From: Actinomycetes bacterium
GTDB lineage: Bacteria; Actinomycetota; Actinomycetes; Streptosporangiales; Streptosporangiaceae
NCBI GenBank assembly: GCA_021793235.1
Contig: JAJYTD010000008.1
Location: 1-64,000, forward strand
Length of the DNA stretch: 64,000 bases
Direction of reading: 5' to 3'
Positions 34,171-42,385 of this stretch are shown in pieces. Both the position numbers and the translations under genes were made by a program. The notes beneath the pieces were generated by a model. It saw only the letters and a list, made by a program, of their open reading frames with translations, had not been told where the DNA came from and ran no database searches. Within the stretch, counting starts at the first letter, position 1. The number at the start of each line of letters is the position of its first letter.

Positions 34171-35102
34171 TACCGGTTTCCCCCCTCCTGGTCCTCAGTA
34201 TCGGGTTCGCCCAGGACCTCTTCCTCAGGGCCTTGTGTCTCTTCTTGGCGCTGCTCGGCCTGGACCTCCTGCTGTTCGGCGTCGGCCGCCGCCTGCTCTT
34301 CCTGTTCGGAGAGCCAGTCATCGTATTCGTCGGGAGGCAGGACCTTGACGGTGAACAGCATCCGCGCGTGGTCGACGCCGCACAGCTCGGCGCAGCGCCC
34401 GGCGTACTCGCCCTCGGTGCCCTCCTGGACCCTGACCTGGAACGCGTTGTCCTGGCCTGGGATGGTGTCCATCTTGAAGCCGAACGCCGGTACCCAGAAG
34501 GAGTGGATGACGTCGGGTGAGGTGAGGTCGAAGTGCACGACGTCTCCCTCACGCAGGACGAGTGTGGGAGGCTCGTCAGGCGTGCCCTCGACGGAGAACT
34601 GCGTCTGCGCCTGCGTGTCCTCCTCCTCGGCTTCGGCGCGGGACTGGTCCAGATAGTTGAACTGCCAGCTCCACTGGAAGGCGACAACCTCGATATTGGT
34701 GTCGGCCGGTTCCTCGGTGTCCATCAGGACGCTCTGGTCGCGCGCGGTGAAGTAGAACAGGACCGAAATGATGACGATCGGCAGGGCGGTGTACAGGGCC
34801 TCGATGGGCATGTTGTAGCGCACCTGCGGCGGAAGCTGCTCGGAGCGCTTGCGGTGGAAGATGATCGTCCAGATGATCAGTCCCCACACGAGAGCGCCGA
34901 CCGCGAACGCCGCCACCCACGAACCCTGCCAGAGCGAGAGAACACGCTGGCCCTGATCGGTGATCGGCTCCGGCACACCCAAACGAGTGAAGTCGTTTGA
35001 CGCGCAGCCGGTCGCGGCTATGCCCAACGCGGCGAGCACGGCGCCACGTGGTGCCCATCGGCGCAGCGCGGGGCGCCGATTCCTATGGCGGGTCGGACTC
35101 AC
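34170..35102 (-). CDS. ctaC: cytochrome c oxidase subunit II
   Basis: A 310-residue lipoprotein subunit II: basic N-terminus, lipobox 'AATGC' (Cys about residue 33), two transmembrane helices and an extracellular CuA domain with '[12 protein letters not shown]' providing Cys, Cys, His and Met ligands. The C-terminal 60 residues are extremely Glu/Gln-rich. GTG at 35102 is chosen for GGGAAGG upstream and because it gives a normal signal peptide. CuA assembly probably uses the Sco and PCuAC proteins encoded at 57.3-58.5 kb. Confidence 0.93.
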   Translation of the reverse strand: MSPTRHRNRRPALRRWAPRGAVLAALGIAATGCASNDFTRLGVPEPITDQGQRVLSLWQGSWVAAFAVGALVWGLIIWTIIFHRKRSEQLPPQVRYNMPIEALYTALPIVIISVLFYFTARDQSVLMDTEEPADTNIEVVAFQWSWQFNYLDQSRAEAEEEDTQAQTQFSVEGTPDEPPTLVLREGDVVHFDLTSPDVIHSFWVPAFGFKMDTIPGQDNAFQVRVQEGTEGEYAGRCAELCGVDHARMLFTVKVLPPDEYDDWLSEQEEQAAADAEQQEVQAEQRQEETQGPEEEVLGEPDTEDQEGGNR

Positions 35103-35621
35103 GATTGCCTTCCCAGCGGTGATGCCCGCGCCTACGCGGGCGGTCGTATTTCCAAAGCTTGTCAACGGGCAACATTAGCGCGATCCGTGTGCAACCCCGC
35201 CCAGCGGCATGCCCGATGAGCGTGTCGCTGTGCGCCCATCCGGCGGAATCGGTCGGACATGTGCCGACACTCCCTTCCCGCCGTAAAGGCGCGGTGGGCG
35301 GTTCGGTGACCCGGTGAACTCGCACGTGTCGCCCGGTCCGCCGAGTCCCCCGGGATCTTTTCGCGGTGTTCCCGGGCTACCCGCACGGACGAGCTAAGCC
35401 GAGCGTATCGCTGGTTTTATTGGGCCCTTAACCGGGTGCCGGTTATCGGCTCCGCGGCCGGCCCGGATGCGGGACAACGCCGGTCCCGCTCGGGTTCGCG
35501 GCGTTGGCGTTCACAACTGGGCAGGAACAGTGAACAATGGGTAAGGAAGCCCGCTACCGGTTTCGGGAGCGGTCTCTCCGGCGTGCGCACCGGAGAAGAC
35601 GGCGAGGTAAGGAGACGTTCA
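35103..35621. other. 519-nt divergent intergenic region
   Basis: No convincing gene. On the minus strand a TTGACA-like hexamer lies close to ctaC. On the plus strand GTTCAC (35509-35514) and GTGAAC (35530-35535) form a 6-bp inverted repeat separated by 15 nt, about 90 nt before the TusA-like gene. Nothing else identifiable. Confidence 0.5.
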
Positions 35622-35858
35622 GTGTCGGAGCGGCCGCTGGTGACCGTGGAAGCGATCGGGCGCAAATGCCCGATTCCGATCATCATGCTCGCGGGGCGCA
35701 TCCGTGAGGTACCCATTGGTTCCGTCATCGCTGTCACCGCCGACGACCCCGCCGCCAAGACCGACATTCCCTCCTGGTGCCGCATGAAGATGCAGGAGTT
35801 CGTGGCCGAGGTTCCGCTGCCGCGGGGTAGCGCGTTTCACATCCGGCGGATGTACTGA
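35622..35858 (+). CDS. TusA-family sulfurtransferase
   Basis: A 78-residue TusA/SirA-fold protein with the signature 'GRKCPIPIIMLAGRI', where the Cys of CPxP carries a persulfide. TusA proteins relay sulfur for tRNA thiolation, molybdenum cofactor or sulfur metabolism; the partner here is not adjacent. GTG start with AAGGAGA at 35609-35615, 6 nt spacing. Divergent from the ctaC operon and convergent with rpsD. Confidence 0.85.
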   Translation: MSERPLVTVEAIGRKCPIPIIMLAGRIREVPIGSVIAVTADDPAAKTDIPSWCRMKMQEFVAEVPLPRGSAFHIRRMY

Positions 35859-35875
35859 GTCGGCCCCGCATGCCG

Positions 35876-35909
35876 ACGGGCCGCGCGACCGGAGGTCGCA
35901 CGGCCCGTT
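35876..35909. terminator. bidirectional hairpin between tusA-like gene and rpsD
   Basis: ACGGGCCG/CGGCCCGT outer and GCGACC/GGTCGC inner pairs form a near-continuous stem between the two convergent stops. No T-run. Confidence 0.55.
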
Positions 35910-35933
35910 AACGCGTACAGAACGCGAGGACGC

Positions 35934-36545
35934 CTAGCGCGCGTAGAACTCGACGACGAGGTGCTCGTCGAAGGGCACCGGCACCTGCTCGCGCTTGGGG
36001 CGGTCGACGATCGCGACGCGCAGGTCCTTGTGGCTCACCGCAAGGTAGCCGGCGATCTTCTCGTCGGCGTGCACGCCTTCAGCGGCCTCGACGAACGGGA
36101 CCATCTGCTTTGACTTGTCCCGAACGCTGATGATCTGGCCCGGCTTGACCTGGTACGACGGGATGTCGACCTTCTTGCCGTCCACCATGATGTGGCCGTG
36201 GTTGATGTACTGGCGCGCGGCGTAGATCGACGGCGCCAGCCCGGAGCGCAGAACCACCGACGCGAGACGCAGCTCCAGATCGGCGATCATCTCCTCACCG
36301 GTACGTCCCGCGCGCTTCTTGGCGCTCTCATAGACGCGGGCGAGCTGCTTCTCCGACAGGTCGTAGTACCAGCGCAGCTTCTGCTTCTCGGCCTGCCGGA
36401 CGGCGTAGTCGCTGGTCGAGCGACGAACGCGACGGCCGTGCTCCCCCGGAGGGTAGGGCCGCTTCTCGAAGTAGCTGACCGCCTTACGGGTCAGCGGGGT
36501 ACCGGCGCGCCGGGACAACCGCACCTTCGGTCCGGTGTAGCGCAT
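35934..36545 (-). CDS. rpsD: 30S ribosomal protein S4 (cysteine-free form)
   Basis: A 203-residue S4 that binds 16S rRNA and initiates small-subunit assembly. 'RPYPPGEHG' and the S4 domain 'LRLASVVLRSGLAPSIYAARQYINHGHIMVDGKKVDIPSYQVKPGQ' are clear. The four N-terminal zinc-binding Cys of C-plus S4 proteins are absent, so it is the zinc-independent type. The gene stands alone, away from the alpha operon, as is common in actinobacteria. ATG with GGAGG 6 nt upstream. Confidence 0.95.
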   Translation of the reverse strand: MRYTGPKVRLSRRAGTPLTRKAVSYFEKRPYPPGEHGRRVRRSTSDYAVRQAEKQKLRWYYDLSEKQLARVYESAKKRAGRTGEEMIADLELRLASVVLRSGLAPSIYAARQYINHGHIMVDGKKVDIPSYQVKPGQIISVRDKSKQMVPFVEAAEGVHADEKIAGYLAVSHKDLRVAIVDRPKREQVPVPFDEHLVVEFYAR

Positions 36546-36586
36546 TCGTGTCCTCCGTCTTCACGTATCTTGCAAAAACGGGAATC

Positions 36587-36605
36587 CTAGGTAAGGCTTG
36601 CCTAA
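36587..36605. promoter_or_regulatory. DmdR/IdeR-type iron box
   Basis: CTAGGTAAGGCTTGCCTAA matches the DmdR/IdeR 19-bp iron-box consensus TTAGGTTAGGCTAACCTAA at 15 positions. It lies between rpsD and the DUF2470 gene and ends 14 nt before the DUF2470 ATG, so it overlaps that gene's core promoter. Confidence 0.72.
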
Positions 36606-36619
36606 GTCTAGGAGGTGTC

Positions 36620-37378
36620 ATGCGACAGCCCTGCCCGTCCGAGATCGAACGGATCCGTTCCCTTGCCGCCACGGCGACCCCCACCATGGCGGCATCGGCT
36701 GACTATCCCGCCACGCATCTCAGCGTGCGCGGGGCGGTCGACCATGCCGGCCGCGTCGTCCTCTGGATCGAGGCCGGCCATCCGCTGCACGGGGCGCTGC
36801 GGACGGCGCGGAACGGACGTGCCGACCTGTCGGTCGACGTCGATCTCTCCGCGCTGCGGCATGTGGGTCGCACACCTACTGTACGCGCTCGCCTGTGGTG
36901 CCGAGGCCGCGTATCGGCCATGCCCGCGGGAGAACGCCGCGCGAGCGCTCTTGCCGTATGGCAGAGAACACCCGACGAAGAACTGCTCGCCGCAATGGAC
37001 GACGATCCCGATCCCGCTGCGCCCCTGCTCGCCCGCGTCGTCCCCGCACTGGTGGCCTACCACACCTACGACGCCGCAGGAATCATCGACGGCGCGGCCT
37101 TCCGCGCCGCCCGCCCCGACCCCGTCACCGAGGCGGCCGAGCACATCCTCCACCATGTCAACGACCGCCACCGCGACGAACTCAGCGCCTGTACGCGGAA
37201 CCTGCCCGAGGTGCCGCACGGAGCGGCCTGGCTGTGGGAGCTGGATGCCCGCGGCGCCACCCTGTGGGTCAATCCCGCCGACGGCGGCAACCCCGTTCTC
37301 GTCCGGGTGCCCTGGAGCGCCCCCATCACGGCGCCCTGCCAGCTGGAGCGCACCCTTTACGACTTCCTCGCCTCCTGA
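36620..37378 (+). CDS. DUF2470 domain protein, probably iron-regulated
   Basis: A 252-residue protein. The C-terminal third ('EAAEHILHHVNDRHRDELSA' ... 'VRVPWSAPI') is a DUF2470 domain, the haem-binding C-terminal domain found in HugZ-like haem oxygenases; the His-rich 'HHVNDRH' is the likely haem-contact site. The N-terminal part may be a degenerate split-barrel domain. ATG with GGAGGTG at 36611-36617. The iron box at the promoter predicts repression in iron-replete cells. Role in haem use or iron release is inferred. Confidence 0.75.
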   Translation: MRQPCPSEIERIRSLAATATPTMAASADYPATHLSVRGAVDHAGRVVLWIEAGHPLHGALRTARNGRADLSVDVDLSALRHVGRTPTVRARLWCRGRVSAMPAGERRASALAVWQRTPDEELLAAMDDDPDPAAPLLARVVPALVAYHTYDAAGIIDGAAFRAARPDPVTEAAEHILHHVNDRHRDELSACTRNLPEVPHGAAWLWELDARGATLWVNPADGGNPVLVRVPWSAPITAPCQLERTLYDFLAS

Positions 37379-37456
37379 CCGGATACCGCACACTGACGGC
37401 CCCTCCGCGGGCATATACGCGCAGAGGGGCCGTAGCGGCCGTATCCGGATCACGCC

Positions 37457-38434
37457 CTACGCAGGCATGCGCTCCTTGACCTCGGCGGCGCTCTCCTCGC
37501 CGTAGGACACGGTGATCTTCTCCAGCAGGGTCTGCCCGGTCAGCTCGTACTCCTGCGGGCCGCTGACCGCCAGCGGATGCACCGCTGTGGCGTTACCCAC
37601 CTGCGCGGCCCGCTCCAGCGGCAGGCCCCAGGAAACACCGGCCAGGAACCCGGCGCGGAACGCGTCGCCCACCCCCGTCGGATCGACCTTGGCGCTCACC
37701 TGGGCCGCGGGAACGTGCAGCGACGGCTCGCCCTTGCGGTCGATCCGCACGCCCTTGGCGCCGAGCGTAGTAACGCGCATCCCGACCCGGTCGAGGATCT
37801 CATCCTCGCTCCAGCCGGTCTTCTGCTCGCACAGCGCCTTCTCGTATTCGTTGGTGAACAGATAGGTCGCCTCCTCGATGAGGCGGCGGACCTGGGGCCC
37901 CTCCATCAATGCGAGCTGCTGCGAGGGGTCGGCTGCGAACGGCAGGCCGCGTTCGCGGCACTCCTCACTGTGCCGCACCATCGCCTCGGGGTCGTTCGCG
38001 CCGATCAGCACGAGATCCAATGCCTTGCCGCCGTCGGTGAGCGGCCCCAGTTCGATGGTGCGGGCCTCGGTCATCGCTCCCGCGTAGAAGGAGGCGATCT
38101 GGTTGTGGTCGCGGTCGGTGGTGCAGACAAAGCGCGCGGTGTGGCGGAGCTTTGAGATGTGCACGCCCGAAGTGTCCACTCCGTGGCGCTCCAGCCAGGC
38201 CCGGTACTCGTCGAAGTCGGCACCGGCGGCGCCCACGAGCAGGGGGCGAAGCCCTAGAAGTCCCATGCCGAAGCAGATGTTGGGAGCGACGCCGCCGCGG
38301 CGCACCTCCAACTCGTCCACCAGGAATGAAAGCGAGACCTGCTCCAACTGGTCTGCGATGAGCTGTTCGGAGAACCGTCCCTCGAAGGACATCAGGTGGT
38401 CGGTGGCAATCGATCCGGTAACCGCGATGCGCAC
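37457..38434 (-). CDS. adoK: adenosine kinase, PfkB family
   Basis: A 325-residue ribokinase-fold sugar/nucleoside kinase closely similar in pattern to mycobacterial AdoK: 'AVTGSIATDHLMSFEGRFSEQL', 'LSFLVDELEVRRGGVAPNICFG', 'ANDPEAMVRHSEECRERGL' and the catalytic 'DPTGVGDAFRAGFLAG'. It phosphorylates adenosine to AMP. GTG start with AAGGAG about 10 nt upstream. Follows the Fe-S carrier gene at 136 nt; a hairpin (38533-38561) separates them. Confidence 0.88.
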   Translation of the reverse strand: MRIAVTGSIATDHLMSFEGRFSEQLIADQLEQVSLSFLVDELEVRRGGVAPNICFGMGLLGLRPLLVGAAGADFDEYRAWLERHGVDTSGVHISKLRHTARFVCTTDRDHNQIASFYAGAMTEARTIELGPLTDGGKALDLVLIGANDPEAMVRHSEECRERGLPFAADPSQQLALMEGPQVRRLIEEATYLFTNEYEKALCEQKTGWSEDEILDRVGMRVTTLGAKGVRIDRKGEPSLHVPAAQVSAKVDPTGVGDAFRAGFLAGVSWGLPLERAAQVGNATAVHPLAVSGPQEYELTGQTLLEKITVSYGEESAAEVKERMPA

Positions 38435-38532
38435 TGCGGAGTGCTCCTTGGCTCGGTAGACAGGACGAGACCCAAGCCTACCTAGCGGCCCCCTGCCCGA
38501 TGGAAGGGGACCGGCTCCTTCCGGAATCGACG

Positions 38533-38561
38533 AGGGCCCGCACGCCGTGCGCGCGGGCCCT
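38533..38561 (-). terminator. hairpin after the A-type Fe-S carrier gene
   Basis: AGGGCCCGC/GCGGGCCCT stem of 9 bp (38533-38541 with 38553-38561), 9 nt after the stop; no T-run. Confidence 0.5.
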
Positions 38562-38570
38562 GACATCACG

Positions 38571-38921
38571 TTAGTTGAACGAGTCTCCGCAGGCGCAGGA
38601 GCCGGTCGCGTTGGGGTTGTCGATGGTGAAGCCCTGCTTCTCGATCGTGTCGACGAAGTCGATCGTGGCACCTATCAGATAGGGGGCGCTCATCCGGTCG
38701 GTGACGACCTCGACCCCGCCGAATTCGGCCACCACGTCTCCGTCGAGTTCGCGCTCGTCGAAGAACAGCTGGTACCGCAGCCCCGAGCAGCCCCCGGGCT
38801 GCACGGCGACACGGAGCCTCAGGTCATCCCGGCCTTCCTGTTCCAGAAGACCCTTGACCTTGCCCGACGCTTCGTCGGTCAGGATGATCCCCTGCGCGGT
38901 GGCCTCACTCTGAACCGTCAT
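38571..38921 (-). CDS. erpA: A-type iron-sulfur cluster carrier (HesB/IscA/ErpA family)
   Basis: A 116-residue A-type carrier that delivers Fe-S clusters to apoproteins. The three conserved Cys are in 'QPGGCSGLRYQLFF' and the C-terminal 'GSCACGDSF'. ATG at 38921 with GGAGGAG upstream. In related genomes the gene sits beside quinolinate synthase, a cluster-requiring enzyme; that gene is not present here. Confidence 0.9.
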   Translation of the reverse strand: MTVQSEATAQGIILTDEASGKVKGLLEQEGRDDLRLRVAVQPGGCSGLRYQLFFDERELDGDVVAEFGGVEVVTDRMSAPYLIGATIDFVDTIEKQGFTIDNPNATGSCACGDSFN

Positions 38922-39099
38922 CTGCCAACTCCTCCGAAAAACCGTGTGGCCGCCACTGCGACCTATTGCTCCTCGATGTCTCAACACCGAGGCCCGGTTG
39001 CGCATTCCTGCCAGTGGCGGGTGCTCCTTCCAGGTTAGGTCGTCGAGCCGCCTCCTGCCATCACACCCTGTCGTGTACGCCCGGCCGGAAGGCCGTCCT

Positions 39100-40203
39100 T
39101 CAGCGCCGCCACCGGCGCGCCACCTCCGCCGCGAGGCGACGCAGCTCCTGTGCCGAACGCGTGAGTGCGGCCTCCACCGATCCGGCGGACTCCACCAGGG
39201 AGTACGTCTCGGTGATCCCCGCGGCCGCGGCCTCCCGGCGGCCCACCGCCACCGCACCGGCGGCGACCACGCACGGGACCCCGTGTTCGGCGGCCGTCCT
39301 GGCCACACCGCAAGGAAGCTTGCCGCGCAGCGACTGGGCGTCGAACGATCCTTCGCCGGTGATGACGAGGTCGGCCGCTGCCGCCAGTTCAGCCAGGCCG
39401 ACGGCCGACAGGACGCGGTCGACCCCCGATTCCACGGTTCCGCCCAGCAGCAGCAGGGCATACCCCAGACCGCCCGCCGCCCCGGCGCCGGGCGCGGTGC
39501 GCAGCCGCCCGTCAGGGTCGGTGGCGTCGGCGAAGGCGGCGAGAGCGGCGTCCAGGCGTTGGACCTGCTCCTCATCGGCGCCCTTCTGCGGGCCGAAGAC
39601 GGCGCTGGCACCGTGCGCGCCGAGTAGCGGATTGTCGACATCGGTCGCGGCGATGAGCCGCACGCCTTCAGTGGCGCGCTGTGCGGGTGCGAGATCGACG
39701 GGCCCGGGGAGCGCGGCAAGAGCCGCGCCGCCGGCCGCCAGGGGGCCGCTCGGAGCAGCGCCGAGCGCGGCGAGCATGCCCGCTCCCCCGTCGTTGGTGG
39801 CGCTGCCGCCGAGGCCGACCACGATGGTGTGCGCGCCGCCGGCTGCGGCGTGCGCGATCAGCTCGCCCACGCCGCTACTGGTGGTACGTCCGGGATCGCG
39901 GTCTTTCCCGGGGACCAGGTGCAGCCCGCAGGCTTGGGCGCTCTCCACATAGGCCGTACCGCCGTCCAGGAGGTAGCCGGCGCGTACGGGAGCGCCCAGG
40001 GGTCCGGTCACCTCTTCCTCGACGACCGTTCCGCCCAGCGCGGTGTGCAGCACCTCGACGAATCCGGGCCCGCCGTCGGAGAGCGGAACGAGTTCGGTCT
40101 GGGCGTCGGGGTCCACACTGTGCCAGCCCTCGGCGAGGGCCTGGGCCGCCTCGACCGCGGTGAGGGTTCCGGCGAACTTGTCCGGAGCGATGACGATACG
40201 CAC
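39100..40203 (-). CDS. glycerate kinase (GK-I family)
   Basis: A 367-residue glycerate kinase producing 2- or 3-phosphoglycerate from glycerate. 'VIAPDKFAGTLTAVEAAQALAEGW', 'LSDGGPGFVEVL', 'VGLGGSATNDGGAGMLAALGA' and 'TGEGSFDAQSLRGK' are the GlxK-family motifs. GTG at 40203 has no clear Shine-Dalgarno. It follows pspAB by 114 nt and is probably transcribed separately. Confidence 0.9.
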   Translation of the reverse strand: MRIVIAPDKFAGTLTAVEAAQALAEGWHSVDPDAQTELVPLSDGGPGFVEVLHTALGGTVVEEEVTGPLGAPVRAGYLLDGGTAYVESAQACGLHLVPGKDRDPGRTTSSGVGELIAHAAAGGAHTIVVGLGGSATNDGGAGMLAALGAAPSGPLAAGGAALAALPGPVDLAPAQRATEGVRLIAATDVDNPLLGAHGASAVFGPQKGADEEQVQRLDAALAAFADATDPDGRLRTAPGAGAAGGLGYALLLLGGTVESGVDRVLSAVGLAELAAAADLVITGEGSFDAQSLRGKLPCGVARTAAEHGVPCVVAAGAVAVGRREAAAAGITETYSLVESAGSVEAALTRSAQELRRLAAEVARRWRR

Positions 40204-40317
40204 ACCATCAGTGTGCCCTGACGTGCCGCTACCGACCAACCCTGAATCGGAGCATCGTCCGCTCCGCGGTAGGACGATCCCGCGCTTCGCTGACCGGCGG
40301 CCTCGTCCGGTCACCGC

Positions 40318-40896
40318 TCACAGCCCCGGTGCGCCGTAGACCGGGAACCAGCGGGACTTGTCCTTCTCCAGTGCGAGGTCGCTGCCGATGGCGGCCTCGA
40401 TCTGCAGCTCCAGAGCGTTGTCCCTGCGTTGCCCGCCCAGTGGGGCGAACGGGTAGAACGTGCCCCGTTTGTACAGGTAGACAAGGGCGACCCGGCGCCC
40501 TTTGCTGTCGGCGAAGGCCACCAGCGAGCACAGGAGCGAGGGCCCGTACCCGGAGTGCTCCAGCGAGGAGTTGACCGCGTGGATGTCGGTGACGAGCGCG
40601 CTGATGTCGGGATTCTCCGCCTGTGGTGAGCGGAGCACCAGCCAGGTGTATCCGTAGTCGTCGGCGACCGGCTCCACCTTGGGGCCGTTGTCAGCGTTGA
40701 GCAGGTCGGTGATCTCTTGTTCCAGGCTCGCGAACGCCTGCCCTTCCACTGCGCGGAACGCGACCGACCCGGTTCCGGTCGGCCGGAACCCGGAGACGGC
40801 CTGCAGCGTGACGGCGGCCGAGGGCAGGCCGAACAGCGCGTCCAGGTCGGGCTTGGCCGGTTTGGAACGGCCCAGCAGGGCCCGTAGGAAACTCAT
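40318..40896 (-). CDS. pspAB: PspA-associated protein PspAB
   Basis: A 192-residue cytosolic protein of the PspAB family, found only with PspA and HtpX in actinobacteria and relatives. 'ALLGRSKPAKPDLDALFGLP' and 'YKRGTFYPFAPL' fit the family. It lies 31 nt after htpX, so the two form one unit in the phage-shock envelope-stress system. Biochemical role unknown. Confidence 0.82.
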   Translation of the reverse strand: MSFLRALLGRSKPAKPDLDALFGLPSAAVTLQAVSGFRPTGTGSVAFRAVEGQAFASLEQEITDLLNADNGPKVEPVADDYGYTWLVLRSPQAENPDISALVTDIHAVNSSLEHSGYGPSLLCSLVAFADSKGRRVALVYLYKRGTFYPFAPLGGQRRDNALELQIEAAIGSDLALEKDKSRWFPVYGAPGL

Positions 40897-40927
40897 GCGC
40901 CGATTTCTCCTTTCTCGCGGCCGCGTC

Positions 40928-41845
40928 CTATGCCCCCGACCCCAGATGCCGGGAGATGTCGGCGAGCTGGGAGAGACGCTGTTCGACCGGCGGGTGGGTG
41001 GCCAAGATCCTGCTGAGGCTGAAGCCCTCGCGGGCGAACGCCGGGGTGAAGAAGAAGGCGTTGAACGGCTCGGCCTTGCGCAGATCGTCGGTCGGAATCC
41101 GGGCCATGTCCCCGGTGATCTTGGTCAACGCGCTGCCCAGGGCCGACGGCCGACCGGTGAGGTAGGCCGCGGCGCGGTCCGCCGACAGTTCGCGGTAGCG
41201 CGAGAGCATCCGCGTGAGCAGGAAACTCAGCACCCAGACGACCGCGCTGACGAGCACGACAGCGAGCGCGATGAGCGCCGGGTTGTTCTGGTCCCGGCCC
41301 CGGCCGCCGCCGGCGAGGAGCGTGAATCGCAGTCCCATCTGGGTGAGGAAGCCGGCCACGATACCGAGGAAGCCGGCGATGGTCATGACCATGACGTCCC
41401 GGTGAGCCACGTGGGAGAGCTCGTGGGCGAGCACCGCCTCCAGCTCCGCGGCGTCCAGCCGGCGCATGATCCCGGTTGTCGCGCATACCACGGCATTCTT
41501 TCGGTTGTGGCCCGTGGCGAAGGCGTTGGGCACATCGGTCTGGGCGATGGCCACCTTGGGCTTGGGCATGTCGGCCATGGCGCACAGCCGGTCCACGATC
41601 GCGTGCAGATCCGGCGCCTGCTCGGGGGAGACCTCGTGGGCGCCCATCGAGAACATGGCGATCTTGTCGGAGGCGAAGTACTGGAGCAGCGCGAAACCGA
41701 CCACCACCAGCACGATGAGGATGATGGGCATGCCGACCAGATACAGCGCGATGATGAACGCCACGTAAAGGATGCCCAGAAGGGCCATCGTCACGACCAT
41801 GCGGGTGGTCAACCCGCGGTCCGGAATGAACTTGGAACCCGCCAC
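40928..41845 (-). CDS. htpX: membrane zinc metalloprotease HtpX
   Basis: A 305-residue M48 peptidase with two N-terminal transmembrane helices, the zinc motif 'HELSHVAHRD' and two more hydrophobic segments after it. 'NAFATGHNRKNAVVCATTGIMRRLD' is typical. It degrades damaged membrane proteins. Start GTG at 41845. Located between the pspA-pspAA unit and pspAB, the usual Psp grouping in actinobacteria. Confidence 0.92.
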   Translation of the reverse strand: MAGSKFIPDRGLTTRMVVTMALLGILYVAFIIALYLVGMPIILIVLVVVGFALLQYFASDKIAMFSMGAHEVSPEQAPDLHAIVDRLCAMADMPKPKVAIAQTDVPNAFATGHNRKNAVVCATTGIMRRLDAAELEAVLAHELSHVAHRDVMVMTIAGFLGIVAGFLTQMGLRFTLLAGGGRGRDQNNPALIALAVVLVSAVVWVLSFLLTRMLSRYRELSADRAAAYLTGRPSALGSALTKITGDMARIPTDDLRKAEPFNAFFFTPAFAREGFSLSRILATHPPVEQRLSQLADISRHLGSGA

Positions 41846-42022
41846 GGCGGCCTGCCTTTCGCCGGAAACCCGGTGTCGAGCCCGGTCGGTCGCTCTGCCG
41901 GCCTGCTGAATCGAAGTCTATGCGGGCGCAGTGGGCGCCCGGTGGCCCCGAGCAGCTGATACCCGGAACCGCTCCCGCGCGCCCGGATCCCCTCCCCCGG
42001 TCATCCCCGTATCCGGATACGC

Positions 42023-42054
42023 CCGTGGCCACCGCGAAGCCGCGGCGGCCACGG
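42023..42054 (-). terminator. terminator of pspA-pspAA
   Basis: CCGTGGCC/GGCCACGG plus CCGC/GCGG form a 12-bp stem with one mismatch, 46 nt after the pspAA stop; no T-run. Confidence 0.5.
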
Positions 42055-42100
42055 ACCAGCCGGCGGTGGACCGACCTCGCTTCCGGGTCGGCGCAGCGCT

Positions 42101-42385
42101 TCAGGCGAAGTCGGGGATGAGCCCCTCGTCGCCGAGCATGGCGCGGACCTCCTCCATGCTGGCATCGGCATGGGGCAGGATGAACTGCGAAGGCTCCAGG
42201 GACTCCGGCGGCAGCGGCTTGCCGTCCTCGCGCACCTTTTCCAGCAGATCGTGCAGGGCCTGCCGGAACGTGTCCTCACTGCCCGACTCCAGAGCCTCCT
42301 CAAGCGTTCGATCGAAGTCGTTGAGGAGGTCGAGGTCGGCCTCTGACAGATCCAGCTGCCCCTCTCCCATGATGCGGACGATCAC
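42101..42385 (-). CDS. pspAA: PspA-associated protein PspAA
   Basis: A 94-residue protein of the PspAA family: 'MIVRIMGEGQLDLSEADLDLLNDFDRTLEEAL' is characteristic. Its GTG start overlaps the pspA stop by 4 nt (GTGA), so it is translationally coupled. The family accompanies PspA and probably modulates its membrane-repair scaffold. Confidence 0.88.
   Translation of the reverse strand: MIVRIMGEGQLDLSEADLDLLNDFDRTLEEALESGSEDTFRQALHDLLEKVREDGKPLPPESLEPSQFILPHADASMEEVRAMLGDEGLIPDFA

Noticed and set aside
32062-34656. An 864-codon plus-strand open frame across ctaF and ctaD
   Set aside because: It is antisense to conserved oxidase genes, is extremely rich in Arg, Gln, Glu and His, and matches no domain.
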